A stretch of DNA of 64,000 nt from Pollutimonas nitritireducens (GCF_002849615.1 NZ_PDNV01000007.1:62001-126000); one strand, 5' to 3'. Numbered from the stretch's first letter, positions 19,811 to 28,932 are shown. Translations and numbers: made by a program. Notes: generated by a model from the letters alone, not told the origin.

Positions 19811-20703
19811 TGAACAGTGATCAAAAGCGAAAGAAAGACGACAAGAATGAAAAACAGGGTATGGAGTATCTTCAATCGATTCCGCGACGCTGGGTCACGA
19901 TCTACATTCCATTAGGCATATTCGTATTCGTGCTGCTGTTTCCGTTCTATTGGATGGTCATCACTGCGTTCAAGCCCGATGAAGAAATGGCGCTGAGTTC
20001 CGGCAACCCGTTCTGGGTGCTCGCTCCAACCTTGAAGCACTTCTATAAACTCATGTTCGAAACGCCCTTCCCAGGGTGGCTGTGGAATTCGATACTCATC
20101 TCCACCGTGGCAACCTTCATTTCCCTGGCGGCCAGCGTCTTTGCCGCCTATGCCATCGAACGTCTGCGCTTCCAGGGGTCCAAACAAGTAGGTCTGGGCA
20201 TTTTCTTCGCGTATCTGGTTCCTCCGTCGATACTGTTCATACCACTGGCGGCCATCGTGTTCCAGCTGGGCCTGTTCGACACCCGGATGGCGTTGATCCT
20301 CACCTATCCTACATTTCTCATACCATTCAGCACCTGGCTTCTGATGGGCTATTTCCGGTCCATACCCTACGAGCTCGAAGAATGTGCCCTGATCGACGGC
20401 GCCACCCGATGGGAGATTCTTATAAAAATAATTCTTCCGCTGTCGGTGCCCGGTCTGATTTCAGCCGGCATTTTCGCCTTCACACTGTCATGGAATGAGT
20501 TCATCTATGCCCTGACCTTTATTTCCTCCACCGAGATGAAGACGGTTCCGGTAGGAATCGTGACGGAACTGATAGAGGGGGACGTCTATCATTGGGGCGC
20601 GCTAATGGCCGGAGCACTTATCGGATCATTGCCGGTGGCGATTGTGTATTCGTTCTTCGTCGAATACTACGTGTCGGGCATGACGGGCGCCATCAAGGAG
20701 TAA
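19810..20703 (+). CDS. Carbohydrate ABC transporter permease (MalG/UgpE type)
   Basis: Second permease, 297 residues, with a charged N-terminus (MNSDQKRKKDDKNEK) and six helices. The EAA motif is LEECALIDGATRWEILIKIILPLSVPG. The region LSWNEFIYALTFISSTEMKTVPVGI is characteristic of MalG/UgpE proteins. The start at 19810 shares one base with the previous stop and follows GGCGGAG; an internal Met 26 codons later (MEYLQSIPRRW) is possible and would remove the lysine-rich leader. The gene ends the operon and its 3' end overlaps, tail to tail, the last 11 bases of the TDT transporter gene on the other strand. Confidence 0.93.
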   Translation: MNSDQKRKKDDKNEKQGMEYLQSIPRRWVTIYIPLGIFVFVLLFPFYWMVITAFKPDEEMALSSGNPFWVLAPTLKHFYKLMFETPFPGWLWNSILISTVATFISLAASVFAAYAIERLRFQGSKQVGLGIFFAYLVPPSILFIPLAAIVFQLGLFDTRMALILTYPTFLIPFSTWLLMGYFRSIPYELEECALIDGATRWEILIKIILPLSVPGLISAGIFAFTLSWNEFIYALTFISSTEMKTVPVGIVTELIEGDVYHWGALMAGALIGSLPVAIVYSFFVEYYVSGMTGAIKE

Positions 20704-21790
20704 GCACCCTGAAAACACGCCGCAGCATTCCAATAAACGCCAGGCTCCACGCGAATACCGCAACAAAAAAGAACAGTGCGGGCACGGCGTTCAGGAAATC
20801 AAATCCCATGGCGGCATTGAGCTGCCACGTACTGGCGGCATACATGCCCAACGGAAATACCGCGCCCCAGTACAGCGGGTCATAGCGCAGCGGAAAGCGC
20901 CTATACACGTAGCGCCACACGCCCAGTATCAGGAGCATGGGTATCCACCAGGTTCCTGTAGCCCAATAGAAAATGGTGAAACCCTTCAGAAATGGCAGCA
21001 AAGAGATCAGATACGGCGCATCGGCCGAGTTAGCCACCAGCAATGATCCCGCCAGGGTCGAGATTGCCATGGCGCCCATATTTATCCAGTACGGCGGCGT
21101 AAGATCGTCCGGCGCCAGCCGGAAGTAGGTATAGCGATAGAAAATCAGCGACATCATCCATATATAAAGCATGCCGCCCCAGAGCCACATGGACAAGGCC
21201 AGGAAATTGAGTTCAAGCCGATAAGGCTGGGCGCTGACCGCGGCAAGCAAGGCGCTGCTCACCGCTATCGATTGCGTTGCCACCACCGCCAACAACCAAC
21301 CTCCATTAATGCCGCGGTCGAGCGTCGGTTTGTCACGCTTGACCGTCAGCGCTGTGAATATCCAGTAGGTAAAGACAAACCACAGGAACACGGCGACGCT
21401 CCACAGAACCAGCCCGACACGAGTATCGTGGGCCAGCACCATGAATTGGCAGGCCAGAATGGAGGTAGCCGCGACCGTCGTGAAGAAGCCAGGCGCCCGA
21501 AGATGGTCCAGCAAATCGTCCCAAACGGCGCGCGGATACAGAACGGCACGCATGACTGTCAATAGCCACAAAATACCGTACATGCCGGTATTCAGCCAGA
21601 GCAGCCACATGGCAACCGACGCATAGCCTAACGCATGGGCGGCCAAGGACACGATACCCGTCGCCATGACCATGCCGAAGTTCGCCGGCGACATGCCAAG
21701 CAGCGTAACCGGAATTTCGCCATGGCTTTCCGGCGCTGTGAAAGGTGAGTCAGTATGTCCGGATGGTAGTGAGGAATCTATTGTTTTCAT
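20693..21790 (-). CDS. TDT-family transporter (TehA/Mae1/SLAC1-like)
   Basis: Integral membrane protein of 365 residues with about ten helices, of the tellurite-resistance/dicarboxylate transporter family (TehA, malate permease Mae1, sulfite pump Ssu1, plant SLAC1). The N-terminal MSPANFGMVMATGIVSLAAHALG is the usual first helix, and TFIYWATGTWWIPMLLILGVWRYV-like and YDPLYWGAVFPLGMYAASTWQL segments near the C-terminus match the family's last helices. Known members carry anions such as C4-dicarboxylates or sulfite; the substrate here is unknown. It is convergent with the ABC permease (11-base overlap) and divergent from prfB. Confidence 0.85.
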   Translation of the reverse strand: MKTIDSSLPSGHTDSPFTAPESHGEIPVTLLGMSPANFGMVMATGIVSLAAHALGYASVAMWLLWLNTGMYGILWLLTVMRAVLYPRAVWDDLLDHLRAPGFFTTVAATSILACQFMVLAHDTRVGLVLWSVAVFLWFVFTYWIFTALTVKRDKPTLDRGINGGWLLAVVATQSIAVSSALLAAVSAQPYRLELNFLALSMWLWGGMLYIWMMSLIFYRYTYFRLAPDDLTPPYWINMGAMAISTLAGSLLVANSADAPYLISLLPFLKGFTIFYWATGTWWIPMLLILGVWRYVYRRFPLRYDPLYWGAVFPLGMYAASTWQLNAAMGFDFLNAVPALFFFVAVFAWSLAFIGMLRRVFRVLTP

Positions 21791-21903
21791 GGCTAATTCG
21801 ACCTGTTCTCGGCGATAAGCCGCATTCTACGCTTCGCACAAGGTAAAATATTTGGTTCACCCTTACTCGCATCATTGCAAGTTCAACATATTCAGGAAAA
21901 GTT

Positions 21904-23008
21904 ATGGAAGCCGAACGTCAAAACCAACTCGCCGCCCGCCTGCACGACTACGCGGACCGCCAGCTGGCGCTACGGGGGTATCTTTGACTACGATGCCAAG
22001 TCCGAACGCCTGCACGTCGTAAACGCCGAGCTTGAAAGCGCCGAGGTCTGGAACGACCCGAAACACGCACAAGAGCTGGGCCGCGAAAAGAAAAGCCTGG
22101 AAAACACGGTCCACACCCTGACTGAAATCGGCATCGGCCTGGCCGATGCCCAAGAGCTGTTCGACATGGCCATCGAAGACGATGACGAGGCAACATTGCT
22201 TGCGGTCGAGCACGATATCGAGTCCATCGGAACGCGACTCGAAGATCTTGAGTTCAGACGGATGTTTTCCAATCCTGCCGATCCGCTGAATTGTTTCATG
22301 GATATCCAGGCCGGAGCCGGTGGCACCGAAGCGCAGGATTGGGCATCCATGTTGCTTCGACAGTATTTGCGCTATTGTGAGCGCAAGGATTTCAATGCCG
22401 AAATTCTTGAAGTATCCGACGGTGAAGTCGCCGGCATCAAGTCCGCCACCATCAAGGTGATGGGCGAATACGCATTTGGATTCCTGCGCACTGAAACCGG
22501 CGTACACCGCCTCGTTCGCAAAAGCCCATTCGACTCCGCCAATGGCCGTCACACTTCCTTTGCCAGCGTGTTCGTCTACCCCGAGGTCGACGATTCGGTC
22601 GAAATCGAGATTAACCCGGCAGACCTGCGGGTCGACACCTATCGCGCCAGCGGTGCGGGCGGACAGCACATCAACAAAACCGATTCGGCCGTGCGCCTGA
22701 CCCACATGCCCACCGGCATCGTCGTCCAGTGCCAGAATGACCGCTCGCAGCATCGTAATCGCGCTGAAGCCATGCAAATGTTGAAGTCGCGGTTGTACGA
22801 ACTTGAGATGCGCAATCGCATGGCCGAACAGCAGAAGATGGAAGACTCCAAGACCGATGTGGGCTGGGGACATCAGATCCGGTCCTACGTGCTCGATCAA
22901 AGCCGCATCAAGGATTTGCGCACCAATGTGGAAATATCCAATACACAGAAGGTGCTGGATGGCGATCTCGATCCTTTCATTCAAGCCAGTCTGAAACAAG
23001 GAGTATAA
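21904..23008 (+). CDS. prfB: Peptide chain release factor 2, expressed by programmed +1 frameshift
   Basis: RF2 recognises UGA and UAA stop codons and releases the peptide. The reading frame is in two parts: ATG 21904 to the in-frame TGA at 21985-21987 (27 codons), then, after skipping one base, 21986-23008. The joined protein has 367 residues, the normal RF2 length. The stop-recognition tripeptide SPF is at 207-209 and the catalytic GGQ at 252-254 in [20 protein letters not shown]. The shift site is the classical CTT TGA C preceded by a G-rich Shine-Dalgarno-like run, so low RF2 lets the ribosome slip and make more RF2. This is normal regulation, not a mutation. The SDR gene starts one base after the stop codon, and lysS follows, suggesting a three-gene operon. 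Confidence 0.97.
21974..21988 (+). promoter_or_regulatory. prfB: prfB programmed +1 frameshift signal
   Basis: A run of five G (21974-21978) acts as the internal Shine-Dalgarno-like element, followed by TAT, the slippery CTT, the TGA stop and C. The order and spacing match the well-known autoregulatory recoding site of bacterial RF2; the first base of the G-rich element is C here instead of A. Confidence 0.95.
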
Positions 23009-23009
23009 A

Positions 23010-23759
23010 GTGGAAGCATCGACGGTCGCCATCGTAACCGGCGCCTCCCGCGGCCTGGGAAAGGCATTGGCCACCAGCCTCTTGAAGCCCGGCACGCACC
23101 TCATCAGCATTGCCCGAAGCGAGAACGCCGAACTGACTCAGCAGGCATCGGTATCCGGCGCGGTGCTCGAGCAAATGTGCGCCGACCTGTCCGACCCGTT
23201 GGCCGCACAGGCATGTGCCGACAGCATTGCGCTCCAGCTGCCTCGCCATGCGCAACGCTACGTGCTCATCAATAATGCCGGGACAGTCGAACCCATAAGC
23301 CAGGCTGGCGACCTTTCCGATGCCTCGGCAATTGCCCGGGCATTCAATCTGAACGTGACCAGCGCCATCGTGCTCATTGCCGCCTTTCTCCGTGCCGCAC
23401 CCGCAACGTCCGACCGGCGCATACTCAATATATCTTCCGGCGCCGGCCGCAACCCCACGCCAGGCTGGGGTGTCTACTGCGCCACGAAGGCGGCGCTGGA
23501 TCACTATACGCAGGTACTGGATGCCGAACATCACGGTGTCCGTGTCGCATCCCTTGCGCCGGGCGTCATCGACACCGGAATGCAAGCGAAAATACGCAGT
23601 AGCGACCCCAGCCAATTCCCCAACGTGCAACGCTTCGCTCAAATGCACGAGCATGGCCAACTCTCAACTCCCGCCGCCATCGCCGAAAAAATACTGCGCT
23701 ACATCGCGCACGACAGCTTCGGCACCACCGTGCTCGACGATATCCGAAATCACGCTTGA
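23010..23759 (+). CDS. SDR-family oxidoreductase (sepiapterin reductase/benzil reductase-like)
   Basis: Short-chain dehydrogenase of 249 residues. The NADP-binding motif TGASRGLG is at about 10-17, NNAG at about 88-91, a serine in ILNISSGAG and the catalytic YCATK at about 152-156. The lack of the usual SDR C-terminal GG motif and the ending [16 protein letters not shown] fit the sepiapterin-reductase/benzil-reductase (YueD) subgroup. The start is GTG, with AAGGAG six bases upstream that overlaps the prfB 3' end. Its link to the translation genes on either side (prfB, lysS) is unexplained and probably only organisational. The substrate is unknown. Confidence 0.88.
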   Translation: MEASTVAIVTGASRGLGKALATSLLKPGTHLISIARSENAELTQQASVSGAVLEQMCADLSDPLAAQACADSIALQLPRHAQRYVLINNAGTVEPISQAGDLSDASAIARAFNLNVTSAIVLIAAFLRAAPATSDRRILNISSGAGRNPTPGWGVYCATKAALDHYTQVLDAEHHGVRVASLAPGVIDTGMQAKIRSSDPSQFPNVQRFAQMHEHGQLSTPAAIAEKILRYIAHDSFGTTVLDDIRNHA

Positions 23760-23770
23760 AACCAACCATA

Positions 23771-25291
23771 ATGAACGAACCTACGCCCTCCCCACTTGCC
23801 ATTGACGAGAACCACCTGATCGCGGAACGTCGCGGCAAACTGGCAAAACTGCGCGCTACCGGCGTTGCTTATCCCAACGATTTCCGGCCCGATAACACCG
23901 CCGCAGCGCTGCACACGGACTACGACGGTCTCGATAAAGAAGCCTTGGCGGAAATTTCCAAGCACACCGTGGTGGCTGGCCGCATGATGCTCAAGCGCGT
24001 GATGGGCAAAGCCAGCTTCGCCACCTTGCAGGACAGCACCGGCCGCATCCAGATTTTCCTGGACAAGAACAATGTCGGCGAGGACGTCTATGCCCAGTTC
24101 AAGACCTGGGATATTGGCGACATACTCGGTATAGAAGGCACGGTATTCAAGACGAACAAGGGTGAATTATCGGTACACGCCACCTCCGTCCGACTGCTCA
24201 CCAAGTCGCTGCGTCCACTGCCCGACAAGTTCCATGGCGTGGCAGACCAGGAGTTGCGCTATCGCCAGCGCTATGTCGACCTGATCATGACCGAAGAAAC
24301 ACGTCGTACGTTTGTCGCACGCAGCAAGGCCGTAGGCAGCATCCGCCAGTTCATGCTCGATGCGGGCTTTCTCGAAGTGGAAACCCCCATGCTGCACGCC
24401 ATACCGGGAGGCGCCGCCGCCAAGCCATTCGTTACGCATCACAACGCGCTCGACATGGAAATGTTCCTGCGCATCGCGCCGGAGCTTTACCTGAAGCGAC
24501 TGGTCGTTGGCGGGTTCGATCGCGTGTTTGAGGTAAACCGAAACTTCCGCAACGAAGGTGTGAGCCCTCGCCATAATCCAGAATTCACCATGATGGAGTT
24601 CTATGCGGCTTACACCGATTATCGTTGGCTGATGGACTTCACCGAATCGCTCATACGCGTGGCGGCCATCGCAGCCACAGGCAGTGCTGTGCTGAACTAT
24701 CAGGAAAAGACGTTGGACCTCAGTCAGCCGTTTGACCGCCTGACCATCGTGCAGGCCATACTGAAATATGCGCCAACGTATGCCGCAGACCAATTGGAGG
24801 ATGAGCACTTTCTACGCACTGAGCTAAATCGCTTGGGCGCCGATGTGAACGGACCGGTACTTGCGCGTGCCGGCATCGGCGCATTGCAACTGGCGCTGTT
24901 CGAAGAAACTGCTGAAGCTAAGTTGTGGAACCCTACTTATATCATTGACTATCCGGTCGAGGTCTCGCCGCTGGCCCGGGCGTCCGACACGCAGGAAGGG
25001 GTTACCGAGCGTTTCGAGCTATTCATGACGGGCCGAGAAATTGCCAATGGTTTTTCCGAACTGAATGATCCTGAAGATCAGGCAGCACGTTTCCTGGCAC
25101 AGGTCGAGGCCAAGGACGCCGGCGACGAGGAAGCCATGTTTTATGATGCCGACTATATCCGTGCACTGGAATATGGCATGCCGCCCACCGGCGGTTGCGG
25201 GATTGGCATCGACCGCCTGGTCATGCTGTTGACCGACAGCGCCAGCATACGGGACGTCATACTTTTTCCGCATCTGCGCAAGGAAGACTAG
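23771..25291 (+). CDS. lysS: Lysyl-tRNA synthetase, class II
   Basis: Charges tRNA-Lys with lysine. 506 residues, the normal length. An OB-fold anticodon-binding domain (about 55-150, [21 protein letters not shown]) precedes the class II catalytic core. Motif 2 is seen as [20 protein letters not shown], and motif 3 as [16 protein letters not shown] near the C-terminus. Start chosen at ATG 23771, which gives the usual LysS N-terminus; an in-frame TTG at 23756 overlaps the SDR stop. The prfB-lysS order is conserved in many proteobacteria; here an SDR gene is inserted between them. It is convergent with the methylglyoxal-synthase-like gene with about 100 bp between stops and no clear terminator hairpin. 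Confidence 0.97.
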   Translation: MNEPTPSPLAIDENHLIAERRGKLAKLRATGVAYPNDFRPDNTAAALHTDYDGLDKEALAEISKHTVVAGRMMLKRVMGKASFATLQDSTGRIQIFLDKNNVGEDVYAQFKTWDIGDILGIEGTVFKTNKGELSVHATSVRLLTKSLRPLPDKFHGVADQELRYRQRYVDLIMTEETRRTFVARSKAVGSIRQFMLDAGFLEVETPMLHAIPGGAAAKPFVTHHNALDMEMFLRIAPELYLKRLVVGGFDRVFEVNRNFRNEGVSPRHNPEFTMMEFYAAYTDYRWLMDFTESLIRVAAIAATGSAVLNYQEKTLDLSQPFDRLTIVQAILKYAPTYAADQLEDEHFLRTELNRLGADVNGPVLARAGIGALQLALFEETAEAKLWNPTYIIDYPVEVSPLARASDTQEGVTERFELFMTGREIANGFSELNDPEDQAARFLAQVEAKDAGDEEAMFYDADYIRALEYGMPPTGGCGIGIDRLVMLLTDSASIRDVILFPHLRKED

Positions 25292-25394
25292 CTGGCGGCG
25301 TCGCAGCTGGTCCATATGCCCCCGTCGATGGCGTTCTGCATCCCCCTATAGGCGAGTGCCGGGCCAACCAGGCTCGATCATCGCCCAAGGGGCA

Positions 25395-26276
25395 TCATGC
25401 AAGCCGTGCCATTGCCGTAGCCCATTTATGAGCAACGGCCGGCGACGCAATGCAACTGGCCTTGTCAGTAACGACGCGGACCGCCCTTTCCAGCAGCTGG
25501 ATATCCGCCTCGTGCTGTCGCGCCACATGTGGGTCTTCGAAAAATATGACCCGTTGGCAACGTCGTTCAAGAACCAGCTCGGCGATTTGCGCATCGCCAC
25601 CCAAGGGACCGCTTAAATACGGCTGCACCCATGGCTGTTCGCCAGGCCAACCGCGCGACCACGCCAGCTCGTTCAAGCGCGAACTGGTTGTTCCGGTACC
25701 GACCCGCATGGCGAACCGGGACAGTAGATCAAAGTGCACGCTGGCGAACTGCACCATTTGGTCTTTCAGGGCGTCGTGCGCGATCATGGCCAGCGTTTGC
25801 CCCGTAAAATCGAACATCGGCTGCAAAGCAGGATTGGGATCGAGGCCCGTCGAAAGCCTTTCCACCTCTATCCATTCGATAGCACCCATCAGGGTCGAGA
25901 CAAATGGGCGGCCATGCGTAATACACTGACGCTTCAGCGCCAATGCTTCCGGAAAAATGGACGATGGATCGACGGGATCGATGAGATAAATTGCTCCGTC
26001 AAAGGGCGAAGCGCCGTCGCGCCCCTCGGTGACCCTTGCCACGAGTTTCATAAGACCGCCCTCGCGGCCATACGGATAGCGGATCAGGCCAGGATAGGCT
26101 TCCAGCAGGTCTGAACGCTGGATGGCATCGTAAGTTCGGCCGACAGTGTGCAGCTCGATTCCAAGCTGACGTATTCCGGCGGCCGAGCATTCCAGCCACT
26201 CAAAGATCGCGGCACCATAGGTTTCATGGTGCAAACGGTTTGCCGCCAAACCGAAGCGTAAAGTAGTGTTAGCCAT
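25395..26276 (-). CDS. Tandem methylglyoxal-synthase-like protein (degenerate first domain, intact second domain)
   Basis: 293 residues, about twice the usual length of MgsA (about 150). By eye it contains two MGS-like domains. The second (about 160-290) keeps every catalytic or phosphate-binding position known from E. coli MgsA: H167-D168 and K171 in IAHDALKDQM, the GTGTT loop (193-197), S222-G223 and the base D228 in LSGPLGGDAQ, D248 in IFFEDP, and H255 and D258 in QHEADI. The first (about 5-135) aligns along its whole length (FGLAANRLHHE, HTVGRTYDAI, AIYLIDPVDPSSIFPEAL) but has lost the His-Asp pair, the base Asp and the later His, keeping only the DP. Methylglyoxal synthase converts dihydroxyacetone phosphate to methylglyoxal and phosphate. 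The second domain should be active; the first may be structural or bind a regulator. It follows iscA on the same strand after a 101-bp gap. Confidence 0.8.
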   Translation of the reverse strand: MANTTLRFGLAANRLHHETYGAAIFEWLECSAAGIRQLGIELHTVGRTYDAIQRSDLLEAYPGLIRYPYGREGGLMKLVARVTEGRDGASPFDGAIYLIDPVDPSSIFPEALALKRQCITHGRPFVSTLMGAIEWIEVERLSTGLDPNPALQPMFDFTGQTLAMIAHDALKDQMVQFASVHFDLLSRFAMRVGTGTTSSRLNELAWSRGWPGEQPWVQPYLSGPLGGDAQIAELVLERRCQRVIFFEDPHVARQHEADIQLLERAVRVVTDKASCIASPAVAHKWATAMARLA

Positions 26277-26339
26277 GCTCGTGATAGAAAATTGATGGAG
26301 TCAATCACTATACCCGAGCTGGGTTGAATGCATGTGACG

Positions 26340-26351
26340 TTGCCGCGGCAA
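26340..26351. repeat. Perfect palindrome TTGCCGCGGCAA between iscA and the MGS-like gene
   Basis: A twelve-base perfect palindrome in the 101-bp gap, 26 bases past the iscA stop in the direction of transcription. There is no T-run after it, so a terminator is not convincing; it could be a small hairpin or a protein site. Confidence 0.35.
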
Positions 26352-26377
26352 TGCCCAATATGTTCGATCGACCCTAA

Positions 26378-26701
26378 TCAAACTGTGAACGATTCGCCGC
26401 AGCCGCAAGTGGCCTTTTCGTTAGGATTGGAGAATCTGAAGCCTTCGTTGAGGCCTTCGCGACCGTAGTCGAGTTGCGTTCCTTCAAGAAAAGGCAAGCT
26501 TTTGGGGTCGACAAACACCTTGACGCCAAACTGCTCGACCACCTGGTCTCCGGGGGCTGGTTCGTCGACGTACTCGAGTTTGTAGGCCATGCCCGAACAT
26601 CCTGTTGTACGCACGCCCAGGCGCAGGCCCAGCCCTTTGCCTCGTTTCTCGATATACCGGCTGATATGGTCAGCCGCTTGTTGTGTAAGCGTAATTCCCA
26701 T
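26378..26701 (-). CDS. iscA: Iron-sulfur cluster assembly protein IscA
   Basis: A-type Fe-S carrier of 107 residues that delivers clusters to target proteins. The three conserved cysteines are at the same numbers as in E. coli: C35 in TTGCSGMAY, and C99 and C101 in ATCGCGESF. Start chosen at ATG 26701 ([13 protein letters not shown]), the family N-terminus; the longer in-frame version starting at 26902 runs through the iscU coding region on the same strand and is an artefact. Only two bases separate it from the iscU stop. It is the last isc gene here: hscB, hscA, fdx and iscX, which often follow, are absent. Confidence 0.97.
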   Translation of the reverse strand: MGITLTQQAADHISRYIEKRGKGLGLRLGVRTTGCSGMAYKLEYVDEPAPGDQVVEQFGVKVFVDPKSLPFLEGTQLDYGREGLNEGFRFSNPNEKATCGCGESFTV

Positions 26702-26703
26702 GA

Positions 26704-27087
26704 TTAGTCCTGGTGCTTTTCCTTGTAGTTCCGGACCGCCGCCTTGATGGCATCTTCGGCCAGAATGGAACAGTGAATCTTTACCGGCGGTAAAGCAAGT
26801 TCCCGAGCAATTTCCGTATTGCGGATCTGTATTGCCTGGTCCAGCGTCTTTCCCTTTACCCACTCGGTGACGAGCGAACTCGAGGCAATTGCTGAACCGC
26901 AACCATACGTTTTAAAGCATGCATCTTCAATGATACCCGATTCGTCAACCCTGATTTGCAGTTTCATCACTTCACCGTCGGCGGGCGCACCGACCAAGCC
27001 GGTTCCCACGCGAATATCGGCCTTGTCGAATGCGCCAACATTGCGCGGATTCTCATAGTGATCGATCACCTTATCGCTGTAAGCCAT
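26704..27087 (-). CDS. iscU: Fe-S cluster scaffold IscU with substituted first ligand (Cys37 to Asp)
   Basis: 127-residue scaffold on which IscS assembles 2Fe-2S clusters. The fold is fully recognisable: [20 protein letters not shown] at the N-terminus, [19 protein letters not shown] with the second ligand cysteine, and [14 protein letters not shown] with the third. The first ligand segment, normally GAPACGDVMKLQ, reads [12 protein letters not shown]: residue 37 is Asp (codon GAC) and residue 39 is Glu in place of the conserved Asp. I checked this on the complementary bases around 26970-26985 and no frameshift is involved. The LPPVK HscA-binding motif is intact. Start chosen at ATG 27087; the in-frame extension to 27144 overlaps iscS. 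The gene lies 19 bp after iscS. Confidence 0.93.
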   Translation of the reverse strand: MAYSDKVIDHYENPRNVGAFDKADIRVGTGLVGAPADGEVMKLQIRVDESGIIEDACFKTYGCGSAIASSSLVTEWVKGKTLDQAIQIRNTEIARELALPPVKIHCSILAEDAIKAAVRNYKEKHQD

Positions 27088-27106
27088 CGTATGCGTCACC
27101 CTTCCC

Positions 27107-28318
27107 TTAACTTGCGACCCACTGTACCGTATCGAGGTCGACACCTTCCTGAAACATTTCCCACAGCGGCGACATATCGCGCAACCGTGCCACGCGGGTC
27201 GTCAGCAAATTTACCGCGAAATCCACATCGGCGGCCGTTGTATAGCGCCCCAGGGTGAATCGGATGGAACTGTGTGCGAGCTCGTCGCTGCGGCCCAAGG
27301 CGCGCAGTACATACGAGGGCTCCAGACTGGCCGACGTACACGCGGAACCGCTGGAGACGGCGATCTCTTTCAGTGCCATGATCAGTGATTCGCCCTCGAT
27401 GTAGTTGAAGCTGACATTCAGATTATGGGGCACGCGTTGTAGAGGGTCGCCATTCAGGTAAACCTCTGGAATCCTGGACAGCCCTTCCCAAAGCCTGTCG
27501 CGCAATACCCGGATGCGGTCGATCTCTGCCTGCATTTCGAGCCGGGCCAGACTGAACGCCTCGCCCATGCCTACAATTTGGTGCGGTGCGAGCGTGCCGG
27601 ATCTGAAACCTCGCTCGTGACCTCCCCCATGCATTTGAGCTTCAAGACGTATGCGCGGCTTGCGACATATATATAAGGCACCAACGCCCTTCGGTCCATA
27701 CGTTTTGTGTGCGGAAAAGGACATCAGGTCCACCTTGAGCGCCTGTAGATCGATGTCGACTTTACCGGTGGCTTGTGCTGCATCAACGTGGAAAATGACG
27801 CCCTTCTCTCGACATATCTGTGCGAGGGCGGCGATGTCCTGGACCACACCAACTTCATTATTGACGAACATCACGGAAGCCAGGATGGTGTCGGGCCGCA
27901 ACGCCGCCCTGAAGAGGTCGAGGTCCAGCAACCCGGAATCTTCAACCTGCAGGTAAGTGACCTCGTAGCCTTGTCGTTCGAGCTCCCGGCACGTATCCAG
28001 AACCGCCTTGTGTTCAGTCTTCACTGTGATAATGTGCTTGCCCCGCACCGAATGGAAAGCTGCTGCGCCCTTCAACGCAAGGTTGTTGGACTCGGTAGCA
28101 CCTGACGTCCAGACGATTTCACGCGGGTCGGCATTGACCAGTTCAGCGACCTGGCTGCGCGCCAATTCGACGGCCTCTTCCGCATCCCATCCATAGCTGT
28201 GACTACGCGATGCCGGGTTGCCGAAATTCTGGGACAACCACGGGATCATCTTCTCGGCAACCCGCGGGTCAACCGGCGTAGTTGCCGAGTAGTCGAAATA
28301 GATCGGACGTGATGGCAT
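27107..28318 (-). CDS. iscS: Cysteine desulfurase IscS
   Basis: PLP-dependent enzyme of 403 residues that takes sulfur from cysteine and hands it to IscU and other acceptors. The N-terminus [15 protein letters not shown] is typical. The PLP lysine is K205 in [12 protein letters not shown], with the cofactor-binding TSGATESNN and [10 protein letters not shown] segments before it. The persulfide cysteine is C327 in [17 protein letters not shown]. The C-terminal tail, which contacts IscU in E. coli, is present (ending in DTVQWVAS). It is second in the operon, 20 bp after iscR. Confidence 0.97.
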   Translation of the reverse strand: MPSRPIYFDYSATTPVDPRVAEKMIPWLSQNFGNPASRSHSYGWDAEEAVELARSQVAELVNADPREIVWTSGATESNNLALKGAAAFHSVRGKHIITVKTEHKAVLDTCRELERQGYEVTYLQVEDSGLLDLDLFRAALRPDTILASVMFVNNEVGVVQDIAALAQICREKGVIFHVDAAQATGKVDIDLQALKVDLMSFSAHKTYGPKGVGALYICRKPRIRLEAQMHGGGHERGFRSGTLAPHQIVGMGEAFSLARLEMQAEIDRIRVLRDRLWEGLSRIPEVYLNGDPLQRVPHNLNVSFNYIEGESLIMALKEIAVSSGSACTSASLEPSYVLRALGRSDELAHSSIRFTLGRYTTAADVDFAVNLLTTRVARLRDMSPLWEMFQEGVDLDTVQWVAS

Positions 28319-28338
28319 GGACGAAAGTTCCTGGTTTG

Positions 28339-28848
28339 TTAGGCGGGCGCTATGGATTTTATGGCGATGGTTGCGGGGCGGTCTACGCGCACGGTCTTTT
28401 GATCTTTGGTCGCTTCTTGTAGCAGTCGCATACGCTGCTGATCCACCAGATCCTGCAATGACACCGAATCCAGATAATCTACCATTTTACGATTTAACGT
28501 GGACCACAGTTCGTGTGTCATGCATTTACCGCTATTGCCATTCCGGCCGATATTGCAATCTTCCTTGCCTCCGCAGCTGGTGGCGTCCAGCGGCTCGTCG
28601 ACCGCGAATATGATGTCGGCCACAGTGATGTTGCGGGCCAGCCGCGCGAGAGAGTAGCCACCACCCGGCCCGCGCATGCTTTCGACCAGCTCGTGGCGAC
28701 GCAGTTTCCCAAATAGTTGTTCAAGATAGGATAGCGATATATTCTGGCGATCGCTGATGCCAGCCAGGGTGACAGGACCGCTTTGCTGGCGTAGTGCCAG
28801 GTCGATCATGGCGGTCACGGCGAAACGCCCTTTGGTCGTTAGACGCAT
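28339..28848 (-). CDS. iscR: Fe-S-sensing transcriptional regulator IscR
   Basis: Rrf2-family regulator of 169 residues that represses the isc operon when it carries a 2Fe-2S cluster. The winged helix starts [19 protein letters not shown] and includes [31 protein letters not shown]. Ligand residues are C92, C98 and C109 plus a His in CMTHELW; the gap between the second and third cysteine is five residues longer than in E. coli (C104), an insertion rather than a loss. First gene of iscRSUA. Two candidate IscR boxes lie 55-110 bases upstream of its start. Confidence 0.96.
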   Translation of the reverse strand: MRLTTKGRFAVTAMIDLALRQQSGPVTLAGISDRQNISLSYLEQLFGKLRRHELVESMRGPGGGYSLARLARNITVADIIFAVDEPLDATSCGGKEDCNIGRNGNSGKCMTHELWSTLNRKMVDYLDSVSLQDLVDQQRMRLLQEATKDQKTVRVDRPATIAIKSIAPA

Positions 28849-28902
28849 GGTGAATTCCTTGCCAAAACTTTTACAGATGGAGATGAAATCAGCCAGTGAG
28901 CC

Positions 28903-28927
28903 ATACCCGACTAATTAACTCAAGTAT
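28903..28927. promoter_or_regulatory. Candidate type 1 IscR box, proximal
   Basis: A 25-bp imperfect palindrome starting ATACCCGACTAATTA and ending CAAGTAT. It fits the known type 1 IscR pattern of ATA(C/G)..GACT, an AT-rich centre, and (A)GTC-like symmetry with a closing GTAT. It lies 55 bases upstream of the iscR start codon, consistent with autoregulation by the clustered form. Confidence 0.65.
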
Positions 28928-28932
28928 AGTCA

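Noticed and set aside
21904-21988. prfB as a pseudogene interrupted by TGA
   Set aside because: The stop is part of the conserved RF2 frameshift signal and the downstream frame is intact to normal length.
21902-23110. 402-codon frame antisense to prfB
   Set aside because: Complete overlap with a well-supported gene and no recognisable domain.
26702-26902. N-terminal extension of IscA containing several cysteines
   Set aside because: It is the iscU coding region read in another frame; IscA starts at 26701 by family alignment.
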